This document shows, in pieces, positions 1 through 13,195 of a stretch of DNA of 64,000 nucleotides (within the stretch, counting starts at the first letter, position 1; each line of letters starts with the position of its first letter). The notes beneath the pieces are model-generated. The model saw only the letters and a list, made by a program, of their open reading frames with translations. It searched no databases and was not told where the DNA came from. Both the position numbers and the translations under genes were made by a program. This DNA comes from Protonemura montana (lineage: Eukaryota > Arthropoda > Insecta > Plecoptera > Nemouridae), in contig OX387606.1 of NCBI GenBank assembly GCA_947568835.1, forward strand, positions 12,648,001-12,712,000, read 5' to 3'.

Positions 1-138
1 TGAGTTTGTCTTAGCATTTCAACTGTCAATTACTAAGAATTAACTGAATCGAATGCATCTATGTGCAAAGAAATAGTTTCGTAATTGGTTTGTTCCAAGA
101 GAATAAAGCCGTTCTAGTGGCGGTTCTACCTTGAAATG

Positions 139-162
139 CCCCCCCCCCCCCCCCCCCCCCCC
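139..162. repeat. Poly-C homopolymer, 24 nt
   Basis: An uninterrupted run of 24 C. Read on the minus strand it gives a meaningless poly-glycine stretch in an open frame. Runs this long are error-prone in assemblies, so the exact length is uncertain. Confidence 0.9.
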
Positions 163-2647
163 AACCCTCATCGTGCCAGTAAATTTGCTGTGATATTCTG
201 TGTACTACTAACCATTCCCTACGCTCATTTATATTTTGAAAAAAAAAATGGTACGCATTCAAAATAGCCCATGGGACTTGCAGGCGCTCAAATGTCATGC
301 TATCCGTCGCACGTATTTGCATATACAACAATTTATATTTTATTAATATATCGCTTCCGTTAGTGGCTTGTAACACAGGTAAACCGGCAGCCCTGAATCT
401 CGCTACTTCACTGGTTTCGAACAACAATGAATAATGCAACGTTTGCTCGTGTAATTGTTTCATAATAATTGGCTATTATATGTAAAACAATCCCGGAGTC
501 AAATAAACTCTTTTCCAAATTGATAAATAGATCCATGGATGTTATAAAACTACTGTGACACTTACACATACCTCTGTCCCGAGCTAAGTATATGTAAAAA
601 AAACAAAAAAAAACAGGAAAACAGAAGACAACGGGTCCTGCATTCACAACGAGATAGTGATCTTTGATTTGAATAAGGGTAGCTTATAAAGCCATAAGTT
701 ATCCATTCTGAAATCAGGCCAAGCAGCGATAGGCATGGGTTCTTATAGGTATGCCAGCTAGCCAATGATTTATTTTGCCTCCGCCCTCTGCGTCGATAGA
801 TCCTCGTTAACCACGAAACTCTCATTGGGATTTAACATTTTACTCAACCCTCTACAGCATCACGTCTTTCAGTGGCGTCGTCACCCCTTGGCCAACCGCG
901 TGGGGTCGTGGGGGGTGGCAGGCAGCGGGGTGGTTGGTAGGAGCATGGCAAGGGTTGGAGGCATTAGAAAAACTTTGCCATGGGACGTCCTATATATTCT
1001 CTGTGTGCTACCAAGCTTAGCACTTTCCAACCTCCACAACGGGAACGTATATACCGTCTATCGGCCGTGCTCGCCCCGCTACGCCGTGCCAAACCGCATG
1101 TACACCTTTCCTTTTTGGTATAAAACCTTTCCCCGAGCCGGTGGTCCTGCTCCAACGAATGTGTACGCGACTCCCAGTGAAGCTATTCCGCAGAGAAATT
1201 AAATCATAATGGAATTATCTCATCTGAAATGAATTTAGCGAAAATGACCGCTCGGACTTTAATTCGGATTCATGAAAGATGGTAAAAAAAAAAAAAAAAA
1301 ATGTGCGCTAGTAAAAAGTGGACCCGCAGCAATGCTAATCCTGTAATTAATTTATGTGAAAATTCCGTTCGCTCTTTTATTGAAATTAAAAAAAAAATGC
1401 ACATAGAAAACAACGACGAAATCGAATAAAATAATGCATCATGTATGTATCTTCACTCGGGGGTCATTGATGATAATGATAAGACAATCAATGCTACCGA
1501 AATGACGTCCAGACACCAATGAGTGCGTAGCTCAGCTCGGTTCTGATATAAAACAGAACATGCACTTATTCTCCGGCTTTTATTTTCAAAAAGAAAAAAA
1601 TTGCGGCGGCGCATCTACAAGATAGAGTTTCATTCCACACACAATTAGATCGACAGTCTTGTGTTTCAAATGGCCAGCCCATGCAAGTCGATATTCTCCT
1701 CCGTCCAAGACGCTAACGGTGGTACCCATAATTGCAACAGATAATTAGCTTTCTCGAGATAATACGACGCGATCTTTCCATCAGGAGTGAGGAGCAGACA
1801 GGTTAATGCACACAGACTGCCGCCGTGACCCATGGGAGACGACGATGCACAGAGCGCACGATGGCTAGAAGGAGAGCAAGCTACACAGCCTCCAGCAGGA
1901 AAGCTGTCTTGTGCATCCAGGCTGACTTATTAGGATCGGTCGGAGCCCCAGGAAGCGACTAGCAAGAAGGAGCAGCGAGGAGCAATCTTGCGGCATCGGG
2001 AATCTCCCTCGGGAGTCGTCAGCTTGTGTGCGCGGCCTCCCGACAAACACATCGTATTCGTATCCTGGTTACGACGGTTCCTTAGGTATAAGACTAGCTA
2101 GACCAGAAACGGTGTAGAGTTTTGCCCGGTGTATATATGCCTAGACGTCTTCCCTAAGGAGACGTCCTGGCGAGAAATGAGGGGAGGGCGAATGTTTAGA
2201 GGAGTTAAGCATAAAATATTGGGTATTATGTGAGTTTTTATATTGGGGATATACAAATGAGGATGTAGGTTTCACCGTTCAGCCCTATATTACCACCATA
2301 GCCTGGTGTGGTACTTTAATGTGAGAGTTGGAGGAGGAAAAGTTCAATTTAAAAATATGCTGGAAACGTCATTTTTATGTTTCAACCATGGTACTCTCAA
2401 AACGCACAATGAAAACGTATTAAATATCTTCCCATGATGAAACAAAGGGCAAGTCAACTCATAAAACGTGAGATTATGAAAACTGCTGTCACGTAGTTTT
2501 AAATCCTGGAACGTCCGCCGAAGGAAGTTCATTGGCAGTTTCCAAATTGTCGATTCTTCAAAGTTCATCTAAAATGGCGCAAAATTCTACGTGCACCAAT
2601 TTGAACGAATCTTCTTCAATATCTTTAAAAATGAATTTCTTGTCTCC

Positions 2648-2649
<2 letters not shown>

Positions 2650-2680
<31 letters not shown>
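2650..2680. repeat. (CT)n microsatellite
   Basis: About fifteen uninterrupted CT units, visible directly. On the minus strand it encodes an artificial Arg-Glu repeat, which explains an apparent open frame across it. Confidence 0.95.
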
Positions 2681-2684
<4 letters not shown>

Positions 2685-3426
2685 GCGAAAGACGAACGTC
2701 TTTGAATAGTAAACAGCTCACGTATTTTCATTTGACGTCTCACGCGAACGCGCGACGGTAGAAGTATTTTTCACGCGCTTTTCCTGCGGTATACGTCACA
2801 GGTATGAATCCTCTTATAAAAAATATATAGAGTCTACGTGATGCCAGCGCCGCCTTATTTTATGGAGTGGTGAATACAGTATTTAGTCGCGTGGCAAAGT
2901 GGGAAAGTTTAGAGCGTGGAAATGGCCTGGGGATTTGCGAATATCGGAGCGCCAGCTCCCCTGTGCACGGCGGGTGGCTGCCCCGGCAGGCGGCGTGTGC
3001 ATTCGAAAATGTAGCCCAACAGAGATCACACCCAGAGACAAGATCTCCCAAGCAAAAGCACCCCAGCACATACACTTACTTAACCTAGAACAGTGTATAG
3101 AGTCTAACTCGAGGTGCCAGACTAAATGATGTAATATGGAACGCTGCCAAAAGAATCAACGCGAGTTGAAAGAAAATAAAGATGACGCCAAATAGATGCA
3201 CGCGGGATATTTTCAAAATTGGCGTTCCGAAATAGGCACAAAAGAAAAGTGACAACCGCTCGCCGAGAAAACGCAAGCTCACGTCGGTAAAATAACTCGT
3301 GCTCAAACAAATTTTGCCGATATTGACAGTTTTGCTTTCTATTGTGTGCTGTTTGGTGACATTGTGCAAATTGTAAAACGCCGCTCATGGATGTGTGTGC
3401 GTGTGATTTTAGGCTTACCCTGTGTC

Positions 3427-3442
3427 TGCCCCCCCCCCCCCC
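3427..3442. repeat. Poly-C homopolymer, 16 nt
   Basis: Sixteen consecutive C residues flanked by mixed sequence. A shorter run of ten C lies at 9210-9219. Confidence 0.9.
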
Positions 3443-6120
3443 GGGCAACCCACCGCCACCCTGAGCGCATACTTCAATACAGCTTTCTTGGCTTTACACC
3501 ACCCCTCAGTGGGACTAAATCAATAAGCTGCTGGGAACAGAAACTTGGGGACTTGGGGGCATGTGGCATGGGGATATCTACACTTTGCAGTATTGCGAAC
3601 AATAGCTGACAATGGTATTTGTAAACTACTTACAAAAATAAATTAGTTATATCTTTTTAAAAACTAATAAACATCACGTCAGGTAAAACAATAAATGAGT
3701 CTGGGCTGCGATATGTATATTAAAAAAAAAAAAAAATTAACGCAGTTTTGGCATTGAATCCCATGTGTTTGCATGTCACGCCATGCGGCCTAAAACAGCA
3801 TGGGGTTGAAATCTGTTTAAATTAACTAGCATGCTCATTACAGAGTTGATTTAACCTCAATAGCAATTAACAGGAATAGGAAATATCATCAGGTCGCACC
3901 GTGAACAGTGCAGCAATTATCATTGTGGACATGAACCCGTAAATGGTTTACTCGCATCCCCTATTAGCACTGATAATCAAATGGATCAGCTTTGCTAAAA
4001 TGCATTATATATATAGATATAGATTGTAGCGATAAAGGTACGAATATACATTTTGGTGGAAATCCAAAAACCCACGCATTTTTAGATTTTTTTTTTTTCT
4101 TAATGAGAATTTGAAAATTATGTAAATACCTTTTTAGTGTCTTACCACAATGTGTGTCTGGTCACACTTATTTATGAGATCGTTTTTATTTATAGAAGGA
4201 TGCTTCACGAATGCGAGTTACCCTTTATTTTTGGCAGAAGAAATTAATAAGCAAGCAATATAAGATGGAATCTAAAAGGCGTCAACGCGAAGCAGAAACA
4301 AGTCAACGATACACAACTTGAGAAAAATTGCAAGCAGATATATGTAAAGATATATTACCTGTAAAAACATACAATTTAAATTACACATTCAAAGCGAATG
4401 GCGTAAATAGTCGCGAATGAATCGCGATCACGATGGTGTCGGTACGTGTTAGTGTACATCTTCGGCGATCGCAAATCACGACAGATCAAATATGAAAACG
4501 GAATCAATTAGATGGGCGTGCGATGTAAAGATGTACCATGAGGTGTTTCTTGTTTCTCATACCAAAGAATAATAGGCCATAGTTGCCTGCACTTGAACCA
4601 TTACATAGGTGTACGAGCAATTTTCTCCACATTTCTGCACACGCTTCTAGAGTGTTATAGATATCGCCATTTAACCGGCTGTTTCTTGCAAAAAGGTATC
4701 CTCTTCGATACGTTTCATCTGTGGTAACCAACAGAACCATGGCAACACACACCCGTGTTGAATAACTAGTTTTTCTCTCGATCTCGCTGGCTCATATGTT
4801 TGTGCACACGATTAGAGAGAGAAAGAGTAGAAATTACAAGATGTTAATACATAGCTAATGGTACGATTACACTGGATGGGTTTTGCTGGACACGCGTATC
4901 GAGGTGTTTGAACGTAAGGTGTAAGGGTTTCAATCCTAAAATGCAGATTTTTTAACCAATTACATATAAGTGTTGCTTGTTATTGTGGTCTGTGTTGGTT
5001 CAATTAACTTCGAATCAAACTATTGCAGAAATGGATTGATAGATATTGATTTATCTGTACCTTCATGTTCCTAATCGTGCTCTCGAAACCGCTAATGAGG
5101 CCTATCGATTCTGTCAGTTATGCAGCAAACACATTTCAAATGTGGAATGAACTTTTAAAATTTGCCACAACTCCTCAAACAGTTAGTAAAAGTGGTATAT
5201 GGAATTTTACGAAATTCCGTTGAAAATTTTCAAACGAACTCGCTGGCCTGGTCCACACGTACCAACAATGAGGTATGTAAATCAGAAAACTGGCATAGTG
5301 GGGGGCACGGGCAAGTGCATGCACACACAAACTTTATACTCATAACTCAAGTAATGTGTGAAGTATAGCCACCTCCATACGCCCAAGCAAAAAAAAAAAA
5401 CTATACTACATTACGTCACGACAATATAAATTACAAATACATAAAATATTAAAATGAAACACGAGTAACTTTTTTTTAGGGAAAACGCTTTATAATTAAT
5501 TTGTGCAAACAAACAAAACATTTTTTTTTCAAAACCTGGGCTCGCATGGGGATGAAAAATCTCGGTACTGACACACTGATTTAATTAGAGGAAAATATGC
5601 GACTGCGTATAGTTTTAATGAGACAAAGCAAGCCTTCAAAGTCGACTCTATACTCTCCCTCATTACTATCGTATAGCACAAAACTAGAGTAAAAAAAAAA
5701 AGAAGAAAAACATTCCATGAAACTTTTAGATGCTTTCTACTCACAACGCGAGAAACTTGCAAAGGTATTCAATGTACCATCTGCACTCGTTTTGTTTGAA
5801 AAATGGCGTATAGGTAATTATTTTTTGTATTACTTGAAGTAATACCATAAAATATAGTACACTGCAACGTTCGCAATAAATGCAGTACTCACGGAAAGTA
5901 TTTACCTCGAGTTCACTACGGGGATCTGCTACATTTTGCCATTTCATGAAGGGTAATATCGTCTTTTAGTGCACGTTACGTACAGGATATTGCAGAATAT
6001 TACGAAACTGTAATATCCATTCATCCGTAGGAGAGAGGCTGTTGTCAAAATGTCATTCGCACACCCATCTATTGACACTGGCAGCGTACTTTGGTCGAAC
6101 AAACGGAACTTACTGGACAG

Positions 6121-6180
6121 CAACTGGAAGCAACTGGCAGCAATGAGCAGCGATGGGCAGCAATGGGCAGCAATAGGTGG
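6121..6180. repeat. 10-bp minisatellite, six units
   Basis: Six consecutive 10-bp units, each a variant of CAATGGGCAG. The middle units are the most alike and the outer ones more diverged. The exact 10-bp period means the frame shifts at every unit, so an open frame spanning it on the minus strand is unlikely to be coding. Confidence 0.85.
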
Positions 6181-8393
6181 TTGCGGCAGTCGCATAGATT
6201 GCGAGGCCAACACTGTCTAGTTCCATAATGAAGACAGCTACAGTAGTCATGTAATTGGCATGAAATGTGGTCAAATTGTGGTGGGGCGATAGTGCGACGA
6301 AGTAGCCATGGTGTGAGTGGTACCGATAGGAGTGGAAATTATTTCGAGGCTAGTTCAGAATACAAGCCGATGAGGGTTAAATTACAGGGTTTAACTTCGT
6401 GGGGAATGACACCTGGTGGTGAATTCAGCGCGAGTGAATTGTGGCTTACTTTATTGGGTTAAGAAAATCTAGGATTAGCCAGCCTGTAAACCAGAATATG
6501 AACCCATTTAGAGCAGCAGAGTCAAAAAGGATACTTTTTATAGACGTTTTTTTTCACTTTTATATTACAACCGATTCATTACTTTACAATGCTACAATTT
6601 TCATCAAGTTCCAATTTTGAAATGAAATCCGTGACTGGCTCAATTACAATTTTGAAAAACTCCCCGCGTCGTATCTAGAAAAAAAAGCACGCAAGTGTTC
6701 ACCGCTGCAGCCAAACGTGCATGGCAACCGCTAAATAGCCGTCAACACCCATCACTAACATGAAACTAGGTGCTAGAAGAGTCTCGGACAAAATTCTTTA
6801 TGGTGTTTTAGTAACGCCAGATTATGCAGCTAACATCTTCTGGCAGGCACCTCGCGCGATAAAGCCGGCTCACTACCAATAAAACTTGGGAAATAATTAA
6901 GCAGGTTCGTATCAAGGTGTCCGCTGATTGGTTGCTAGGTGGGCGTTCGAAAATGGTGTTGTCCAAACGAGCCAAGATGGTAAAAGGAGCCAATAACGCG
7001 CTTTATCTTACACGGCCACGTGGAAAGCGTGGCGTAGTCTCATTATGAAGTGGCTCGGACTTTCTTATCTAAGGAAGAATCGTGTTTTCCATCAGATTTG
7101 CTGTATGAGGATTAAATAGAGGAGCGTATTTTTTTTTTCTAAATTAATTATAAAGAAGATTAATTTGACAACAAATAAATTTGCTTCAGCGAGTGGGTGG
7201 GACAGTTTTTTTTCTATCGGTTGGAGAGTCGATTGGTTTTTGCCTTTTACCTAGCGCAACACCGGTATATTTTCCTTGCTAGAAAGAGCCATTGGTTGCT
7301 GCCAGCGCTGTATCAGGACATGTCCCTCTCATTCACAACATTTAGAAACTATAGGTGCCCCGCATCGAATTTACATTCCCATTTCCCACTAATGACGAGC
7401 ATAATGATAACCCAGTCGCTGAAGACAAAGAATAGGAATCTGACCTATATCGCTAATGCAATGGATGTCTGCTTCTTTATAGGTCTATTCTTCTATATGC
7501 TAGAGCACTCAAGTAGTACTGGCAATACCACAGAAATGCCATGGCCGTGGTATTTTCCTTGGGGTTGGACTGCAGGCCATTCCTCTAAAAGCACATTTAG
7601 TTCGTTCATTTCTTGGTCCAAAATCAACTGAATGCGTATTGAATGATTTCATTAAATTGTGTTCCGGTTCCGGCTAAAGTGGCTGCGTAGGAATAAAGGA
7701 TGAAAGCCATAGCTTTGAAATTACTTGAAAAAGTATAGAGGAATGGCGCTCACAAAGGAATTTGACTCAATTTCTGCCCGATTGTACCTTCGGCACACAT
7801 GCGTAACCAGCGAGGCTACCGCACGAATTGCAACAACATTTCTCGTAAAAAACACATGGTCTTGCGTTTGCAGCTTCTTCAATAACAGATATCAAATGAT
7901 CTTCATCGTGATTATTTCAATGTAAAATTGTTCAGAAGTTTTCTCTGGAAATCGCCGTTTAAAAACAATCCCGTCCATTGGATTCAATAAACGAATCCGC
8001 AAACTTTCCACTGGCGTTTCTTCACTAAAGCAAGGAAAACTTTTCGTCCAAGTTTAAGCAAAAAAGAAGAAAGAAAAAAAGAAAGAAAAAAATCAGTAAA
8101 GTAAAGTCACGATCCGGACAAAGTTTTATCGCGCAACCGTTTAGAACTTGATTCGCAAAGCGGCCGAAAAACGCGGTAATCGGTCCGCGCCACCCCGAAA
8201 CACAGCGAAACCGAATTTCATCGAGCATAAAGACATCATAACATCATTGCCCGTTCCGTTCCATGCCGTGCAGACAGCGCTGCTGCTGTGTTGTTTGCCG
8301 AGATTCGAGAGTGGTAAAACAATCCATTAATTTCGGATTAATACAGCACAATATCGTGCGATCGTGTCCAACATTTGGCACGGTTTGTGGAGT

Positions 8394-8424
8394 TATGGTA
8401 TGGTATGGTATGGTATGGATGGTA
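8394..8424. repeat. (ATGGT)n microsatellite
   Basis: About five to six pentanucleotide ATGGT units, the last one interrupted. Visible directly. Confidence 0.85.
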
Positions 8425-10687
8425 CATGCACACCAGCATTGCGCCTCCTAGCCTAGCATGCCATTACATGACTTACGCTTTTCAGCCCAACCACCGTGTT
8501 CTCGTGCACGCTAACTGCTCATTACGGAAAACTTAAACATCAAAAGACCCTTAAATACGATTAGATATTTATGATATCGCTTTTAAGCATTAATATTTAA
8601 CAAATTTCGGTGCGCTCCACTTGGATCTGAGTTGAACTCTGCACCTTTGCGAAACTTTTTGATAAGTTTCAAATGTCTCATTAGGACATTAAATAGGTGC
8701 ACTAGTGCACAGTAATGCATATGATGTACGTAGGTACCTACATCTCGTCATAATTACCGTGGCAGCTCGAGAATCTCATTAGCAACCAAGAAACTAAGAA
8801 AATTGTCAGCCCGCAGAATTTGTTTTGAATGCCTCCAGTGTAGCTTGATACAAATTGCCGTCATCATAATACGTGAAACCTAACCTCTCCATGAACTAAG
8901 TTTGTAAATTGCAAATGACATTAACCTCGCGCTTAGACTATTATTTCATCAAAATAGAACAGAATAAGAGATTCGACTCTCTAAGAGAGCCGAGGCATCG
9001 CTATAGCAATTATTATTTCTCTCCTTTCGACATTAACGCAGCCGCGTGATAATACTATTTTGCGTACAGGACTCCGGGTACACTGTGTGTATTCCTTGCA
9101 GGAACTTTGGGCAAAACTTGCTTATAGTTTACATCGTTCGTTAGTAGCTGATGCTGAAGGTATCAGCAAAATAATTCCAACTAATGCATGATGCCGTTAG
9201 AGATGTTCGCCCCCCCCCCTTAGAACTAGCAGCGTCGCGGTCCAGGTGCATTTGTCGAAATGTGCCCCATGCTCACCGCCTCGGCTATAGTACGCACTTA
9301 GCGACTGCAATTAGTTCAGATAGTGCGTACGCCAGATACACGGCAAGCATGGAAATTAACGCCAGACACTAATTGCGAAATAGTCCATTAGCTTGTGAGG
9401 TTTATACAGCTTTAAATCCCGTGCGCGGATTAATATTAAAACTCGCGTTTCGTTTCATTTTGGCAAAGAAATAAAATGGGAATAACTGCCGTATAATCAA
9501 GTGTGGACGTGGGAGTTTACCATTAAAAATCCAAAGAGAATGCCTAAATATAAAATAAAAAAATCAATAGGAACGAACGTAAATGATGTATTTCTGTGAT
9601 TAAAAACTAATTAGATTTGGTAACAAAATACCTATTTAAAAATTATTTAATACGTGGAACGAGAAACCAATCACTTTTTTTTAAATCAGTTGTGGATGCG
9701 CCATGTACTATACGTTCCAGATTTGAAATGACTCGTGGGACTGCCTTATAGCCGGGTCGCTATTGTACGTTGAGAAGGTAAGATCCTTGGGCGGACGAAT
9801 GTTCGAGAGATCCACCTCTTATTTGGATTGTCGTCTCTTTGACTCCAAGCCGTTTGATTAGAAGGATTCGACGCCGAAACTTCTCGGAATTATTACCAGC
9901 ACGACGTACCAGTTATTATCTAGAATCTAATTAACTACACCGTCAGTGGGTACCGAATTTTGAATGAGCCCCAACTAGAAATTAATCATCATTGTCGTTT
10001 AAAAATAGATCTCGTTTGTTGGTTACACAAAAAAAAAATCGCTCCACCACTGCCCGCTAGTTACTGACGATTACAGACACCGAAATATGATTCTGTGACG
10101 ACAAATCTGCTAACTTTGACAGTTGGGTAACACGTGTCATGTCACCAGCACCTCGATGGTGAAACGTGGCCAGGCACTGGACAGGCAGAGATTGGAGGAC
10201 CTGAAACCGCTTCTCCGAAAGCGCACGAGAGAAATGGGTGCCGGTTGGGGGTCCGACGCGCGGCCGCAACGATAACAGGAGGCCGTGTTCGGATCGCAAA
10301 GTTTTGTAACAGGCTTGTTCGCGTTTCATCCGCGTGCTATTTGAATTGCAAATCGTGAAAAGTGTTGAGTGTGTGAATATGTAGTGAACGTGTAGCGAAA
10401 TATAACAAAATTGGGCGAGTATGTTTCGCAAAAAAAAAGTATTATTAGCAAACGCGAAACCTCTTCACACACAAAAAGAACCTTGTAGTGATCCCGATTT
10501 TGTAAAGAAAATATCCTCAATCTGAATGAATGCTGCATCCACTTCACTTGAAGTGCAGTTCCTATAGAGCTGAACACAAATTGGCATCATCTAATTTATT
10601 ACATAAAATAGTTAGATGCCAATTTACAACTTATACAAAAGTTCTCTCAAAAAGTTGCGTTGAATAGATATACCACGGTACCGAGAG

Positions 10688-10711
10688 TGAGGAAGAGAGA
10701 GAGAGAGAAGG
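10688..10711. repeat. (GA)n-rich purine tract
   Basis: A short GA-dinucleotide tract with interruptions, in a longer purine-rich stretch. It lies just upstream of the CpG-rich patch at about 10810-10870. Confidence 0.7.
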
Positions 10712-11734
10712 GAGAGCGAACGCAGCTTTATAGAAATTCAAATGCAGATGTCTACTGGATGGAAAGTCAAACAACGTACCACCCGTCGGGTGCATGAATA
10801 AAATAAATCGCACAGCAGCGCGCGCGGCGGCTGGGCGCGAAGAGTTTTGTGCCCCGGCCGCCGTAAAGTGGTGTTTTCCGCATCAAATTCCGACTTCTCG
10901 ACTCGGATAGCAGAGTGCCGGGCGAGGTGGAGGTGGCCTCACAGCCTCAGGGCGTTTGCCTGCCACGGGAGAATGGATGGATGAGGGCAGAGGGATGGAA
11001 ACGGGGCCCACGCAATCATTTGCCGCCGCCTCTTGTTTTTACTTTTTAACGTCGAGCTACGGCCATGGTTTACTTGGAGCTAATTAGCGAGACTCTGGCA
11101 CAACGATTCAGTATCCCTGGATTCCTGGATTCGGTGAGGACGGGATAAATGAAGAATGCATGCTGCCTTCAACCTACCTGGGCAGGTTGGATTACTGCGT
11201 GCGTCAACGAGTAGAACTAGGATACACCTGTCTTAGACGAGGTTTAAAAAGGAAATTGCGTTCTTGTCTACGAAAATATAGAAGAGAGCATTTCTTCCGG
11301 AACAGTGAGCAACAAATGAGGATCTAATTTCTGTTTCAGACCCATTTTTGGATGAGCCTTTTCATGAGAGAGTACGCGCGAGTCAAAAGAGTTTCATATT
11401 GTTACCGGCATCTTTTGTTAAAGGATTTTAGATTAGTGAGCCTTAGCAATGAAGCAGAAATGTAGCCCACACGACAATACTTTGTCTGCAGTAAAAGTCG
11501 TGAGATCGATAGGGAAATCAATTAATCCTATGCATTCAATTTTATGAGACTCACACACCAGTAATGATTGCGACCAACGACATTCGCCGTGCAAATTTGC
11601 AAAAGTTCTGAGATTTTCCGGTAGATTTCAGCGATTGTCGCCGTGCCATCAACCCTTACATGCATAAAACGGTGTCACGCTCTTATCTCTAGAGGATCCC
11701 TCTCGAGTTTGCGGATCCCCTGAATTTACACTCC

Positions 11735-11825
11735 TATATATAAAAGCGGGACCTACCGACCTTTCGCCTCGCACCAGAATTGATTATATTTTAATTTAGG
11801 ACTCAAGTCAGGATCCCTATAAAAA
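11735..11825 (+). promoter_or_regulatory. Two tandem TATA-like motifs
   Basis: A strong TATA-like element at 11735-11746 (TATATATAAAAG) is followed by GCGGG. A second at 11818-11825 (TATAAAAA) is followed by GCGGT. The two cores start about 83 bp apart, and each has a GGATCCC motif upstream. This resembles a duplicated core promoter, but no transcript or coding exon could be attached downstream. The motif match is seen; promoter activity is inference. Confidence 0.3.
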
Positions 11826-13161
11826 GCGGTGGGCACGATTTCCCTTGGTGGTTGCGCTGATCAACCCCTCATATATCCAATTTTTTAAGAATCCTACCAC
11901 GACCGTAGAATTTACGCTGAACAACAATTCTTATGCAAACTTTCAGCGTTCTGGTTTTTCATCCAGTGGCTGGAACGCTAAATCCCCGGCTGAGCTAGCG
12001 CAAGCTTAGCCAGTGCATTAGTTACTCTAACAATGATTGAAACTCGGCTTAGCACTTTCGGCCACCTTTTCCTTTTCACGTTTCTATGGCTGAGCCAGCT
12101 TGTGAACTACCACTTTCATAGCTAGCTATACAAAATTCGCGGTCAAAAATCAGAACGGGGAGTTTTTACTTATAGTGCTATGAGTAGAATCGTATTTTAT
12201 GTATTTTTGTAAGCACCGTTTCCATTTCTCGCCGAAATAAGTTTTGAGAGGAAAATGCTTAATTTCTTCCAACCAACAACATTCTTTGCTTAGGAAATCT
12301 CCAAATGTACGATCTGGCCGATTCCGGATAACCAAAATACAGCCGGAAATAATCGACGAAATCACATAGGAGCATGTAACACAAAAGTTTACAAAAGCAT
12401 GTTAATCATATCACGATTGGAACACGTAACGCTCCCCAGGAATTGAAGCATTAATTGTTTTCACACTTCCTACAAAATAAAAACGCGCAAAACCGCCCAC
12501 ACAAAAGTAGAAGTAGGCACTCAATCCACTTCATCGCCCATTCGTTACACTTACATTTTCAGATCTATTATGCAAGTTTTACGCCAAGTATCATAAAGTT
12601 GACGAGCACACATATACACTATATACATAGTGCCTGTCATTCTCCATTCTACCAACCCTTCCACATAATACGCGAGTCCGTACTCGAAATGACACTTCAT
12701 GACTAGCATATTCATCGGCAATATATAGCAGACTCCACCAAAAAGCATATATCAAGCGTTGTAGCAACACATAATCGCGCAAAAAGAAGAGTTGGGCATC
12801 CACCATAACACAACCATACGGTAGGACGAGCGGAATAAAATACGTTTACAACTTCGTCATCCATATTAAAATATTTTCCACACCCTGTCAGCGGAGTAAA
12901 GTGCCGTCCCATAACGTAACTCATAGCGATCTGTGGAGGTATCATTCCGGGACGTATCATCGGGATTATGACTTTTGTAATCAACCCTAATCCCCCGTGC
13001 TACGCGTGGCGATGGCAATTCCAGGTGAGATTATGACCCTGTACTCGAGAGCATAGATCCGAATAGATCGGATTAATATCGAAATCTGCGTGCTACATCC
13101 CGACAAGCATATTTTGTAGTTGCTATTGCAATCCGTCAAACTATCTTAATCCTGTAGGATC

Positions 13162-13195
13162 ATGGGGATTCGTGGGATTCGTGGGGATTCGTGGA
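13162..13195. repeat. Short GGGATTCGTG tandem repeat
   Basis: Three near-identical GGGATTCGTG units of 10-11 bp, the third with an extra G. Visible directly. Confidence 0.8.

Noticed and set aside
59-463. 134-codon minus-strand frame with poly-glycine
   Set aside because: The glycine run is the translation of the 24-nt homopolymer; the rest has no coding character.
765-1202. 145-codon plus-strand open frame in a GC-rich patch
   Set aside because: Composition is odd, it has no domain, part of the minus strand is also open, and a TATA-like motif lies inside it. I could not support it as a gene.
2558-2743. Minus-strand frame with an Arg-Glu repeat
   Set aside because: It is a translation of the (CT)n microsatellite.
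3933-3943. AACCCGTAAAT, identical to the start of miR-100
   Set aside because: Only the first 11 bases agree; the rest of the mature sequence differs and I saw no convincing precursor hairpin around it.
7197-7631. 144-codon plus-strand open frame
   Set aside because: The translation is rich in Phe, Tyr and Ser, has no recognised domain, no splice or promoter context, and looks like chance read-through.
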